From Clostridium tagluense (GTDB lineage Bacteria > Bacillota > Clostridia > Clostridiales > Clostridiaceae), in assembly GCF_003865095.1 (NCBI RefSeq), contig NZ_BHYK01000034.1, positions 1 through 43,821 of the forward strand: 43,821 nt of DNA, read 5' to 3'. The translations under genes and the position numbers were made by a program. Shown here in pieces: positions 36,394-43,754 of the stretch; position 1 is the first letter of the stretch, and each line of letters starts with the position of its first letter. The notes beneath the pieces are model-generated. The model was not told where the DNA came from, ran no database searches, and saw only the letters and a program-made list of their open reading frames with translations.

Positions 36394-36813
36394 TTATAAT
36401 TTAATTTTCTTTATATTGTTTAGAATCTTATTTAAGGAATCTATGGTTATATCCTTTTCCTCTTCATTTAAATCCACTGTTATTATATGTACTAATTTAT
36501 GAATTTCATCTAAAACTTTGGGAATTATAACCTTAGCCTTTTCTGTTAAGTATAGCTTATAGGCTCTAGAATCAGTTTCATCTTTTTTCCTATCTATGTA
36601 TCCAAGTTTTATAAGTTTTGTAATGGTTCTAGCTGACATTGCCTTATCATAACCTACTTCTTCGCTTATTTTATTTTGACTAATACCTTCATTTTCCCTT
36701 AATATAAGTAAATATGGGTAAGAACCGCTACTTAATTCATATTCTTTTAATACCTTATCCAAATAAACTTGCGTAGTTCTGAAAATTTTATTATTGAGTT
36801 TAATTAAGTACAT
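36394..36813 (-). CDS. MarR-family transcriptional regulator
   Basis: 139 residues from ATG 36813 (AGGAAGG just upstream); a TTG at 36828 is an alternative start. A winged helix-turn-helix spans about 40-105: ENEGISQNKISEEVGYDKAM is the recognition region and TKLIKLGYIDRKKDETDSRA the wing. It most likely represses its own operon with the DHA2 transporter through the two palindromes at 36879-36923, with release by an effector compound. Confidence 0.92.
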   Translation of the reverse strand: MYLIKLNNKIFRTTQVYLDKVLKEYELSSGSYPYLLILRENEGISQNKISEEVGYDKAMSARTITKLIKLGYIDRKKDETDSRAYKLYLTEKAKVIIPKVLDEIHKLVHIITVDLNEEEKDITIDSLNKILNNIKKIKL

Positions 36814-36878
36814 TATGCCTTCCTGCAAAATTTTTCACCTTCCTTATATATAATCATCTTTTTCTTTTGTTATTTTAA

Positions 36879-36923
36879 TTGACAAGTCAACCTTATTATA
36901 ATTGAATTTCGTTGACAAGTCAA
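36879..36923 (-). promoter_or_regulatory. marR-MFS promoter with two identical operator palindromes
   Basis: TTGACAAGTCAA occurs twice (36879-36890 and 36912-36923), with starts 33 bases apart, about three helical turns. On the minus strand the upstream copy supplies the -35 TTGACT (36923-36918). A 17-base spacer leads to a perfect TATAAT (36900-36895), and the second copy covers the likely start point. This is a textbook layout for MarR repression. Confidence 0.85.
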
Positions 36924-36978
36924 CTATACACCTATTCCCTTATTTAAATTATTATAATCACATAATTTAACCTAAAAT

Positions 36979-37013
36979 AAAGGAAATAAGATGTATTTTA
37001 TCTCATTTCCTTT
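36979..37013. terminator. Terminator of the osmolyte ABC operon
   Basis: AAAGGAAATAAGAT and ATCTCATTTCCTTT pair over 14 bases with one mismatch and a seven-base loop. The minus strand then reads TTTATTTTAGG. It lies 12 bases after the ATPase stop. Confidence 0.75.
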
Positions 37014-37024
37014 TCTCATTTGTT

Positions 37025-37960
37025 TTAAATTCTATCTTTTATATACTTTAGCGAAAACATTCCAACAATTTTTCCTGTTTTATCTTCCACCGCTATGTGG
37101 TCTAATCCATAATTAAACAATATTTTAATTCCTTCCATAAGTGAAGATTCCTCATTGACCCTAGGAATACTTTTCTCTTCAAAAGCTGGCATCATGACAT
37201 CTTTTACGAGGGTTACATTTAAATAAGCAGTAAAATTTTTAGTGCCAAAAAAATCTTCTACAAACTTATTTTTAGGATTAAATATCATTTCTTTTCTATT
37301 TCCTTGTTGAACTATTTTCCCCTTATCAAAAAGCACTATTCTGCTTCCGAGTCTAAAGGCTTCATCTATATCATGAGTTACAAATACTACAGTTTTCTTT
37401 AACTTCTCGTTAAGTTTTAATATTTCTTCCTGAAGTACTCTCCTTGTTATATCATCCACCGCACCAAAGGGTTCATCCATGAGAATTATTTCCGGATTTG
37501 ATGCAAGAGCTCTAGCTACTCCAACTCTCTGATTTTGACCACCACTTAATTCTCTTGGATATTTTTTTAAATATTCTGAGCTAAGACCAACAAGTTCTAT
37601 TAATTCACTAGCCTTCTTAACTCTCTCTTCTTTTGATACTTTTTTAATATTTAACACATAACCTATATTATCCTCTATACTCATATGTGGGAATAGACCT
37701 ATCTGCTGGATTACGTATCCTATACTTCGTCGTAGCTGAATAATATCCCACTGATTTATCTCTTTACCACTTATGAATATCTTCCCTGAATCTGGCTTAA
37801 TTAGACCATTTATAAGTTTAAGCATAGTAGTTTTTCCACAACCAGATTTACCAATTAAAGTTATGAATTCCTCACTATGTATAGTAAAATTCAGATTATC
37901 TATTACTTTTATCCCATTTTTATAAGATTTCTCTACATTTTCAAATTTAATAAGTTCCAT
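37025..37960 (-). CDS. opuCA: Osmolyte (glycine betaine/choline-type) ABC transporter ATPase, OpuC/OpuB type
   Basis: 311 residues. ATPase domain 1-240: Walker A GKSGCGKTTMLKLINGL, Q-loop VIQQIGLFPHM, signature LSGGQNQRVGVARAL, Walker B IILMDEPFGAVDD, and FVTHDIDEAFRLG. The C-terminal ~70 residues contain a single CBS-like motif (GLDHIAVEDKTGKIVGMFSL), where typical OpuCA has a pair, so the osmosensing part is shorter than usual. It powers import with the permease and binding protein encoded upstream. Symbol by family likeness. Confidence 0.85.
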   Translation of the reverse strand: MELIKFENVEKSYKNGIKVIDNLNFTIHSEEFITLIGKSGCGKTTMLKLINGLIKPDSGKIFISGKEINQWDIIQLRRSIGYVIQQIGLFPHMSIEDNIGYVLNIKKVSKEERVKKASELIELVGLSSEYLKKYPRELSGGQNQRVGVARALASNPEIILMDEPFGAVDDITRRVLQEEILKLNEKLKKTVVFVTHDIDEAFRLGSRIVLFDKGKIVQQGNRKEMIFNPKNKFVEDFFGTKNFTAYLNVTLVKDVMMPAFEEKSIPRVNEESSLMEGIKILFNYGLDHIAVEDKTGKIVGMFSLKYIKDRI

Positions 37961-38031
37961 TTATATTAGTCCTTTCTTTACAAACCTTTTGGTGCTAATA
38001 TAGTGTAAGCAGAACCTGGCAGGTCCGATTA

Positions 38032-38922
38032 CTATTTTAATAATCCTTTACCCTTTAAAAATTCCACTGCTACATCTTTTGGATCCTTCTTTTCACTTTC
38101 CACTAAATAATTCATCTGAATCATTTCTTTATCATTTATTTTTCCTTGGAGTTTATTAAGTACATTTTCAAGTTCTGGGTATTTCTTAAGTGTCTCTTCA
38201 CGTATTAAAGTTGAAGCAAAATATGATGGAAAAAAATTCTTATCATCCACAATAACTTTCATATCATATTTTTTTAGAAGAGCATCTGTTGAAAAAGCAT
38301 TTATTACATCTACATTGTCAGAATTTATTGCTTCATATTTAAGTCCTATGTCAAGCTCTCGCTTTTCTTTAAACTTAAAATTATATTCCTTTTGTAGCCC
38401 TTTATATCCATCTTCTCTCTCATAAAAATCGGGTTCTGCACCAAATTTTAAGCTATCACTCTTGCTAGCCAAATCAGAATAAGTATTTATGTTTAGCTTG
38501 TCTGCAACGGATTTTTTGATTGCAAGAGCATAGGTATCATTAAATCCATATAACCCGAGCCATTTTATATCATATTTAGCTTTGTACTCTTTTTTCACTT
38601 CTTCATATAATTTAAGAGGATCCCTAATTAAATCTTTTTTAAGTACAAAAAGCCAACCTGTACCTGTATATTCTGGATATATATCTATTTCACCCTTAAT
38701 CATTGCCGGTTGAATATTTGAAGTTCCTCCTCCTATACCTAATTTCTTTTCTACCTTTATATCTGTATTACCTTCAATTAACGCCGTTATCATTTCTGCT
38801 AATATATATTGCTCTGTCATTGGTTTTGATGCTACCACAACTTTTTTTGTTTTACTACCACACCCAACTAATGATACAAGCATAATCAAAGCTAAAGCAC
38901 TTACAAGTATTTTTTTATTCAT
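38032..38922 (-). CDS. opuCC: Osmolyte ABC transporter substrate-binding lipoprotein, OpuC type
   Basis: 296 residues. The signal peptide with lipobox LVSLVGC (Cys21) makes it an anchored lipoprotein. The binding domain has the type-F ProX/OpuAC fold markers KPMTEQYILAEMITAL, GGGTSNIQPAMIKGEIDIYPEYTGTGW and VVDDKNFFPSYFAS. Glycine betaine, carnitine or choline are the usual ligands; the exact one is not readable. It begins one base after the permease stop, with GGAGGAG as RBS. Confidence 0.88.
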   Translation of the reverse strand: MNKKILVSALALIMLVSLVGCGSKTKKVVVASKPMTEQYILAEMITALIEGNTDIKVEKKLGIGGGTSNIQPAMIKGEIDIYPEYTGTGWLFVLKKDLIRDPLKLYEEVKKEYKAKYDIKWLGLYGFNDTYALAIKKSVADKLNINTYSDLASKSDSLKFGAEPDFYEREDGYKGLQKEYNFKFKEKRELDIGLKYEAINSDNVDVINAFSTDALLKKYDMKVIVDDKNFFPSYFASTLIREETLKKYPELENVLNKLQGKINDKEMIQMNYLVESEKKDPKDVAVEFLKGKGLLK

Positions 38923-39588
38923 TTATACTCCTCCAATTTTTACTGTTCCAAAAACTCTTTTTCTTATCTTCTTTTCAAGAATACCTAAGGAAAAATCTGA
39001 CACTACTGCAAGGGCTGCCACAAGTATGCTACCTGCTGCTGTCATTTCAGGAAAGTTTGTAGTTATACCTCTCCAAATTGCTACGCCAAGACCACCTGCT
39101 CCTATAAAGGAAGCTATTCCACCAAGGGCAATAGTCATTACCACCATAGTTCTAAATCCTGCAATTATTACTGGTAATGCTAATGGAAACTGTATCTTAA
39201 AAAGTAACTGACTATTTGTACTTCCCATAGCTACTGCAGATTCTATTATCTGTGAATCCACTTCACTTATTCCCACATAAGTGTTTCTTATGATAGGAAG
39301 CACTCCGTAAACCGTCAGTGCAATTAAAGCACTTTTATTTCCTATACCAGATATTGCAACTAGGAACCCAAACAAGGCAATGGATGGTATAGTATATAAA
39401 AAATTTGCTATTCCAAGCACTATTCCAGCGGCCTTCTTATTTCTTGTTATATATACCCCAAGGATCAAACCGATTATTGTAATAAAAATAATTGCTGTTC
39501 CAGAGAGCAAAATATGCTGGATAAATAATTGAACAAAAAAATCAAATCTAGAGCTATATAGTTTAAAAATTTCTAAAATAAAATTCAT
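38923..39588 (-). CDS. opuCB: Osmolyte ABC transporter permease, OpuC/OpuB type
   Basis: 221 residues and five to six helices. The BPD transmembrane motif with the EAA loop is present (ESAVAMGSTNSQLLFKIQFP), as is the family ending GGLGVAIWRGI. It is the first gene of a permease-binding protein-ATPase operon. Only one permease is present, so it presumably works as a homodimer. A consensus promoter lies about 150 bases upstream. Confidence 0.9.
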   Translation of the reverse strand: MNFILEIFKLYSSRFDFFVQLFIQHILLSGTAIIFITIIGLILGVYITRNKKAAGIVLGIANFLYTIPSIALFGFLVAISGIGNKSALIALTVYGVLPIIRNTYVGISEVDSQIIESAVAMGSTNSQLLFKIQFPLALPVIIAGFRTMVVMTIALGGIASFIGAGGLGVAIWRGITTNFPEMTAAGSILVAALAVVSDFSLGILEKKIRKRVFGTVKIGGV

Positions 39589-39736
39589 TTTTCACCTGTT
39601 GTCCCTTTCCTTAAAATATATTCCTTGCAGTACTGCTAAAATATAAATTAAATTATGTTTTATATTAGTAAGAACTTCTTATTTAAATATACAGAATAAA
39701 ATTTCTAGAAATTTACATTATCTTTCTTATATTTTC

Positions 39737-39765
39737 ATTATATTTCCTCGGACAAACATTGTCAA
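39737..39765 (-). promoter_or_regulatory. Consensus promoter of the osmolyte operon
   Basis: On the minus strand TTGACA (39765-39760), 17 bases, then TATAAT (39742-39737), a perfect sigma-A promoter. The transcript would have a leader of about 140 bases before the permease start. A small hairpin (GTGTTT/AAACAC, 39788-39810) sits upstream of the -35. The rest of the 427-base gap 39589-40015 shows no gene. Confidence 0.75.
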
Positions 39766-39972
39766 GAAAAAGCAATTGTTATATACAGTGTTTTCTGTGA
39801 ATTCAAACACTTTCTATTTGGTATATGTTATTTTTTCTCAATTTTCTTTCTAGATTAACCTATGAAAATTTTCATGCCAACTTTAATTTTTTAGTTTTAG
39901 ATGATAAATTTGTAACCATTGGAGATGATAACCCCTTAATATTGAAAATATATCTAGTTTAATCACAAAAAA

Positions 39973-40000
39973 ACACCGAAATATAAATATATTTCGATGT
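39973..40000 (-). terminator. Terminator of the PLP-GNAT gene
   Basis: ACACCGAAATATA and TATATTTCGATGT pair with one G-T, and the minus strand continues with TTTTTTTG. It lies 15 bases after the stop of the fusion gene. Confidence 0.85.
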
Positions 40001-40015
40001 TTTTCACCTTTTATA

Positions 40016-41362
40016 TTAATCCATTGGATGGTTATAAATCATACGATCATATACATGGTTAAATCCCATCTTACGATAAAGATTTTTCGCACGTTTATTA
40101 TCAAGATCTACGTGAAGTGACAGGTTACCATCTGTAAGTTCTATTGCACGCCCAATAAGTTCTGATGCCACACCACGCCCTTTATTACCGGGTTTAACAC
40201 CAATATAAGCTAAATGATATGTGGAGATAAACGTCTCAAATCCCATATTAACAACAATACAGATACCTTGTTCTTCTCCATTTCGTTTGGCTATTAACAA
40301 AAATCCTTCTTTCATGGCTTTTTCTATAGCATCTACTGTCTCTCCCACTGAATCATTATAATCTGCTAACCAAGTTCGTGTCATGTTCAGTAACTCATCT
40401 TTGTTTTTATCATTAAAACTTGTAATTTCACATACCTCAACTTCACTTCTTGCATCGTTTAAAATAATTAAATGCTTTCCATTTTTAAGCAACCCTTGTT
40501 GCGCTTTCTTGATAACGGCTGCCATTGCATACGCTTCTTTCCTTGAAATAATAACGCCCTCAGTTTCACGTAGCATAGTAACTGCCTGCCTCAGATCTTC
40601 TTCTTCAATGTCAAACATTTCGACACCAGTCTCCACAATAATTTTGTTAATGCTTTCAACTATATCTGTATCTCTGCCTGGTGAATACAAAACTGTTTTT
40701 TTAGTGTTATTAGTTTCAATTTGTCTAATGTTCATTTTCCTAACATATTGATTGAGATCCTCTTGCCATGATGTGCTAGCACCACATAATAATTGAGGTA
40801 TTTCACTCAATTCTTCATGTACCCAGCTTTTTATTAAGCCACTATAAATACTTGAAAGTGTATATCCAAAGCCTAATTTAGTGGTTATAGTATCCACTTT
40901 AAAATCCATACGTTCTAAACACTCTTTAGTCATGTCTTCAAAGATGAGATGACTTATAATGGTGTTTAAATCCCATTCGCAGGTCAAGTACATGTTGCTT
41001 TGCTCTGCTATATTTCTTAATTGGGGGCGTGAAAAATTATCTTTTTTATCTCGTAAATCTAGTAAAACATCTTTATCTAAACGAGATATTTTCCATTTTT
41101 CATTTTTAAATAGTGGAACCTTAACTTCAAGTTCCTTTAATTTTGCAAATAGCATTACTGATTTTATGTAACTTTCAGAACCATCAACTAAAATTTGCTT
41201 AAAACCATTAGCAACAGCATCTTTTACTAAAACCTCTGAAATACGGTCATATTTATGTCCTGATGGATTAGCTCCTTCAAGCTTCAGATATATCTCTCCG
41301 ATATTTAATATTTTTTCTAATTTCTTCGCTCTCATTAAGGGTGTTCTTCCACTTTTTCGCAT
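40016..41362 (-). CDS. PLP-dependent fold-type II enzyme fused to a GNAT acetyltransferase
   Basis: 448 residues. The N-terminal ~300 residues look like a threonine-synthase/cysteine-synthase-type PLP fold: GRTPLMRAKKLEKIL, YLKLEGANPSGHKYDR (the expected Schiff-base Lys region, but the Lys is one place off compared with the usual GSFKDR or GTHKDR), and GFGYTLSSIYSGL. The C-terminal ~140 residues are a GNAT domain with the acetyl-CoA site GVKPGNKGRGVASELIGRAI and LHVDLDNKRAKNLYRKMGF. A possible role is making or acetylating an amino-acid derivative; the substrate is unknown. Monocistronic, ATG with GGAGAG upstream. The fusion seems intact. Confidence 0.75.
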   Translation of the reverse strand: MRKSGRTPLMRAKKLEKILNIGEIYLKLEGANPSGHKYDRISEVLVKDAVANGFKQILVDGSESYIKSVMLFAKLKELEVKVPLFKNEKWKISRLDKDVLLDLRDKKDNFSRPQLRNIAEQSNMYLTCEWDLNTIISHLIFEDMTKECLERMDFKVDTITTKLGFGYTLSSIYSGLIKSWVHEELSEIPQLLCGASTSWQEDLNQYVRKMNIRQIETNNTKKTVLYSPGRDTDIVESINKIIVETGVEMFDIEEEDLRQAVTMLRETEGVIISRKEAYAMAAVIKKAQQGLLKNGKHLIILNDARSEVEVCEITSFNDKNKDELLNMTRTWLADYNDSVGETVDAIEKAMKEGFLLIAKRNGEEQGICIVVNMGFETFISTYHLAYIGVKPGNKGRGVASELIGRAIELTDGNLSLHVDLDNKRAKNLYRKMGFNHVYDRMIYNHPMD

Positions 41363-41688
41363 AATCTCTCCTTCAACATTTAATTAGAAATAGATTTTTA
41401 AATTACTCTAACTCATTTGTTAAATGTTAGAGCTAGAGCTGGCGTTCTTAAACTTCAACTTTTTTGCAAACTTTACTATCTAACATAGTATGCCCTGCTC
41501 ATAATGCAGTTATAATTTTTTTTGAATTTTTCAATCTTACTTAAAAACTTCAAGTATATCATTGCTTAGGGCTCATCTACTCTAAATGAACATTTTACTA
41601 TGCTTTGCTTATGTTAAGTATAGCATTTTAAGTCGAAATTTGCAAATATGAGGAAGTTTTTGTTATTATTTCTTGAATATTATCTAGT
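41363..41688. other. Gene-free leader region
   Basis: 326 bases without a supported ORF. It contains one hairpin (CTCTAAC/GTTAGAG, 41406-41432) in the leader of the PLP-GNAT gene. The hairpin has no T-run, so it is not a terminator. I saw no T-box or known riboswitch core. Confidence 0.5.
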
Positions 41689-41919
41689 TTATTTTATCAA
41701 ATCTTCAAATTGCCCGCCCACAATATCCTTTAACGAATTCGGATTAATTTCTATTTGAAATCCTATTTTCCCAGCACTTACTATTATGGTTTCTATCTCT
41801 AAAGCACTTTCATGGATAAATGTTCTATACTGTTTCTTCATACCTATAGGCGAACATCCTCCACTATCTGTTTGTACAAAAATATAATAAATGAAAACGC
41901 TATAGGTTTTGTTTGCCAT
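41689..41919 (-). pseudogene. ybaK: C-terminal fragment of a YbaK/EbsC-type aminoacyl-tRNA deacylase
   Basis: From about residue 15 the 76-residue ORF reads VQTDSGGCSPIGMKKQYRTF and then ESALEIETIIVSAGKIGFQI, the typical last third of Cys-tRNA(Pro) deacylases (GGCSPIGMKK holds the active-site loop). The N-terminal two thirds, about 90 residues, are missing. The first 14 residues are unrelated, and the start has no ribosome site. It overlaps a small ORF in another frame. Almost certainly a remnant. Confidence 0.8.
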
Positions 41920-42037
41920 AGTGTTTTTTTAAATTTCTAATTTTTACATAATATTCCTTTTCTTTTTGAATTATTTTTTTAATATCAATTTCTTTTTTTA
42001 ATATTTTATCCCCAGTTTTTACTTCCACATTTGACAT
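41900..42037 (-). CDS. Small basic/charged protein, 45 residues, under an SOS-type promoter
   Basis: The ATG is preceded by a very strong GGAGGGGG nine bases upstream. The product starts MSNVEVKTGDKILKKEIDIK and continues as a charged, helical Lys/Glu-rich chain. No family recognised. It lies about 75 bases after the predicted start of a LexA-box promoter. Its end overlaps the YbaK remnant. Confidence 0.5.
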   Translation of the reverse strand: MSNVEVKTGDKILKKEIDIKKIIQKEKEYYVKIRNLKKHYGKQNL

Positions 42038-42077
42038 CAGTTTTGTCCCCCTCCGTTTTATCCTTTAAATCTTCCAT
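42006..42077 (-). CDS. Overlapping mini-ORF, 23 residues
   Basis: The first ATG downstream of the SOS-type promoter (42077-42075), with AAGGA just upstream, encodes 23 residues beginning MEDLKDKTEGDK. It overlaps the 45-residue ORF in another frame. Either it is a leader peptide, or the two are pieces of one gene broken by a frameshift around the GGGGA run near 42006-42012. Confidence 0.3.
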   Translation of the reverse strand: MEDLKDKTEGDKTDVKCGSKNWG

Positions 42078-42119
42078 ATCTATCCTTAATGAATTAATAA
42101 TAACATATTAATTTGCAAA

Positions 42120-42149
42120 TGTATAGAACGTTTGTTCTCATATAGTCAA
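42120..42149 (-). promoter_or_regulatory. Promoter with LexA (SOS) box
   Basis: On the minus strand TTGACT (42149-42144), 18 bases, then TATACA (42125-42120). The palindrome AGAACAAACGTTCT (42138-42125) fills the spacer. It carries the Firmicute LexA core GAAC-N4-GTTC. An operator between -35 and -10 is the standard repressible arrangement. It drives the small ORFs at 41900-42077. Confidence 0.65.
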
Positions 42150-42238
42150 TGCCATTATTGCATATTACATATAGTCAAACAGCTTACAATTTTATATTTG
42201 TTAATTATTTATCATGAGTTTATTATAAACCTATTCTT

Positions 42239-42254
42239 GAGCACTATAGTGCTC
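42239..42254. promoter_or_regulatory. 16-base perfect palindrome upstream of the Xre gene
   Basis: GAGCACTATAGTGCTC is a perfect palindrome about 40 bases upstream of the -35 of the Xre gene promoter (TTGAAC 42293-42298, 17 bases, TATATT 42316-42321). It could be the Xre protein's own operator or a small hairpin. Confidence 0.4.
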
Positions 42255-42362
42255 TTAATCCCCTCAATACGACAATTGGCATAATTTACACGTTGAACTT
42301 TGTAGAAATATAATATATATTGAAATATAAAAGCCATATAAGGGCATTTGAGGGGAACGATT

Positions 42363-42590
42363 ATGTATAAGATGAAGATAAGGGAATACAGAGAGAAAAA
42401 AAAGTGGTCACAAAGAAGGTTATCTATCGCAAGTGGCGTAAGCCAAACGGCAATATCCGCTATAGAAGGCATAAGAAAAAGCCCCACTGTTTGCACTGTG
42501 GAAAAAATAGGAATAGCACTGGGAATTTGCCCACACCATTTGATTGAATTTGATTGTAAACATATTTGTAGGCGGAGGTGCAGCAAGTAA
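42363..42590 (+). CDS. Xre-type helix-turn-helix regulator with Cys-rich tail
   Basis: 75 residues from ATG 42363 (GAGGGG seven bases upstream; a TTG at 42348 overlaps that RBS). It is one HTH_3 domain: KIREYREKKKWSQRRLSIAS, GVSQTAISAIEGIRKSPTV, VEKIGIALGI. The last ~25 residues add CPHHLIEFDCKHICRRRC, with five Cys and His clusters in or near it, an unusual ending that could bind metal or form disulfides. Such short Xre proteins are frequent in prophages and mobile islands. Single gene with its own promoter. Confidence 0.85.
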   Translation: MYKMKIREYREKKKWSQRRLSIASGVSQTAISAIEGIRKSPTVCTVEKIGIALGICPHHLIEFDCKHICRRRCSK

Positions 42591-42675
42591 TTTTTTCAGT
42601 TAATTTTATGCGACATACCTCATTGTTGCATATATTTATTTAATACATTCCGTTACACTATTTTTGGGGTGTATT

Positions 42676-42816
42676 ATGAAGACTAAAAAAGATTTGTATC
42701 TAGATGAAGACGTTGTTAAAGCTGTTAAAAAAATTGCAATAGATGAGAATACAAATTTATCTGCAATTGTCAATAAACTCTTGACAGAGTATTTACAAAA
42801 GAAACATGAAAAGTAG
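42676..42816 (+). CDS. Ribbon-helix-helix (CopG/Arc-like) small protein
   Basis: 46 residues: KKDLYLDEDVVKAVKKIAID gives the ribbon and helix 1, ENTNLSAIVNKLLTEYLQKK the turn and helix 2. The pattern is that of CopG-type DNA-binding proteins, seen in plasmid/phage control and toxin-antitoxin units. No toxin gene follows. A GGGGTG sequence serves as RBS. The stop codon lies inside an 18-pair perfect palindrome. Confidence 0.75.
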   Translation: MKTKKDLYLDEDVVKAVKKIAIDENTNLSAIVNKLLTEYLQKKHEK

Positions 42817-42847
42817 CTAAGGTTTATACCCTTAGCTACTTTTCATG
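42805..42847. terminator. 18-pair perfect palindrome / bidirectional terminator
   Basis: CATGAAAAGTAGCTAAGG (42805-42822) pairs perfectly with CCTTAGCTACTTTTCATG (42830-42847), with a seven-base loop. It overlaps the stop of the ribbon-helix-helix gene and precedes the convergent DUF4352 gene. T-runs are short, but the stem is strong. Confidence 0.6.
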
Positions 42848-42872
42848 TTAATTTAATTTAATTTAATTTAAT
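42848..42872. repeat. Five tandem TTAAT units
   Basis: Five exact copies of TTAAT run across the 3' end of the zinc-ribbon/DUF4352 gene. Its stop (42863-42865) lies inside the array. Unit-number changes beyond the stop would not alter the protein. Confidence 0.7.
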
Positions 42873-43504
42873 TTGAATTTGATTTCCTTATTACTAAACA
42901 TACTACCTTTGTATTTTAAAATCAAAGCTGTATCATTTTTGGGTTGTTCAAAAGCCATTGTACCAGTGATTTCTCCATTACTAGCTAAATTACCACTGGC
43001 TAATGCAGAATCAGTATTTATAGTTGTAAAACCTTCATCCGTAATTTGTCCTTTACTATTTTGCATTTTAAAATCAAAAGGATTATAAGAAATTTCACTC
43101 GTTCCACTGTTTTTAATAGAAACCGTTGCTATAACAAATTCCATTCCATCTTTTGGCTTGTCATACTCGCCTCCGTTAGACTTTTCAACCTTAGTAACTG
43201 TTACTACTGCATCTTTTAACTTAACAGCTTCTCCAATTGCGTAGACATCTTTAACTACTGGCGTTTCTGCTACTTTAGCTGTAGCGGTCGTTGTTGTTTT
43301 GTTATTATCGGCTACCTTAGCTGTATCATCCTTTTTACCACCTGCTGTACTACCGATAATGCCTATTACCACCACTACCAAAATCCCAGTTATTACTTTA
43401 TGTTTCGCAAAGAAATTTCTTTGGTCTTTGCCGCAGTGAACACATTTATTTACCCCTTTTGCTATTTCTTTACCACAAGCCTTACAATTTACCATTTTAC
43501 TCAT
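42863..43504 (-). CDS. Zinc-ribbon membrane protein with DUF4352 domain
   Basis: 213 residues. An N-terminal zinc ribbon (CKACGKEIAKGVNKCVHCGK, four Cys) is followed by one membrane helix (about 37-53, VITGILVVVVIGIIG), a Thr/Lys/Ala linker (about 55-90) and an extracellular immunoglobulin-like DUF4352 domain (about 90-213, AVVTVTKVEKSNGG, FVIATVSIKNSGTSEISYNP). DUF4352 proteins are common in Firmicutes and of unknown role, often surface-exposed. GAGGGGGA precedes the ATG. The composition is less Lys-rich than its neighbours, and the gene sits among small accessory genes. Confidence 0.85.
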   Translation of the reverse strand: MSKMVNCKACGKEIAKGVNKCVHCGKDQRNFFAKHKVITGILVVVVIGIIGSTAGGKKDDTAKVADNNKTTTTATAKVAETPVVKDVYAIGEAVKLKDAVVTVTKVEKSNGGEYDKPKDGMEFVIATVSIKNSGTSEISYNPFDFKMQNSKGQITDEGFTTINTDSALASGNLASNGEITGTMAFEQPKNDTALILKYKGSMFSNKEIKFKLN

Positions 43505-43721
43505 AATTAATCCCCCTCGTATATTTAAATTCTATTGAATTGTACCATACCGACCATAATCATACAATTAAAAATAATTTTAGAAGCATTTACAAGCATT
43601 TGAATATTAATGTGTAAGTATAATTAAAAGCCAGCATCTATCAATCGGTAAAATCATTCAAAATTTACATTTAAACCCACTGTATTTAAAAACTTATATA
43701 TAAATTAACAAAAAATAAAAA

Positions 43722-43751
43722 AGACCCCAAGGAGATTAGTCCCTGAGGTTT
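43722..43751 (-). terminator. Terminator of the gene at the right edge
   Basis: On the minus strand AAACCTCAGGGA pairs with TCCTTGGGGTCT (two G-T pairs), followed by T-rich sequence. It begins just after the stop of the partial gene. Confidence 0.75.
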
Positions 43752-43754
43752 GAA

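Noticed and set aside
39589-39736. Riboswitch or T-box in the osmolyte operon leader
   Set aside because: No conserved core of any known riboswitch or T-box was recognised; only AT-rich sequence.
42212-42586. 124-codon minus-strand ORF
   Set aside because: It lies antisense to the Xre gene, which has clear HTH motifs and an RBS. The antisense product has no coding signature.
42848-42872. Phase-variable contingency repeat in the DUF4352 gene
   Set aside because: The stop codon falls within the first units read, so changing the number of later units would not change the protein.
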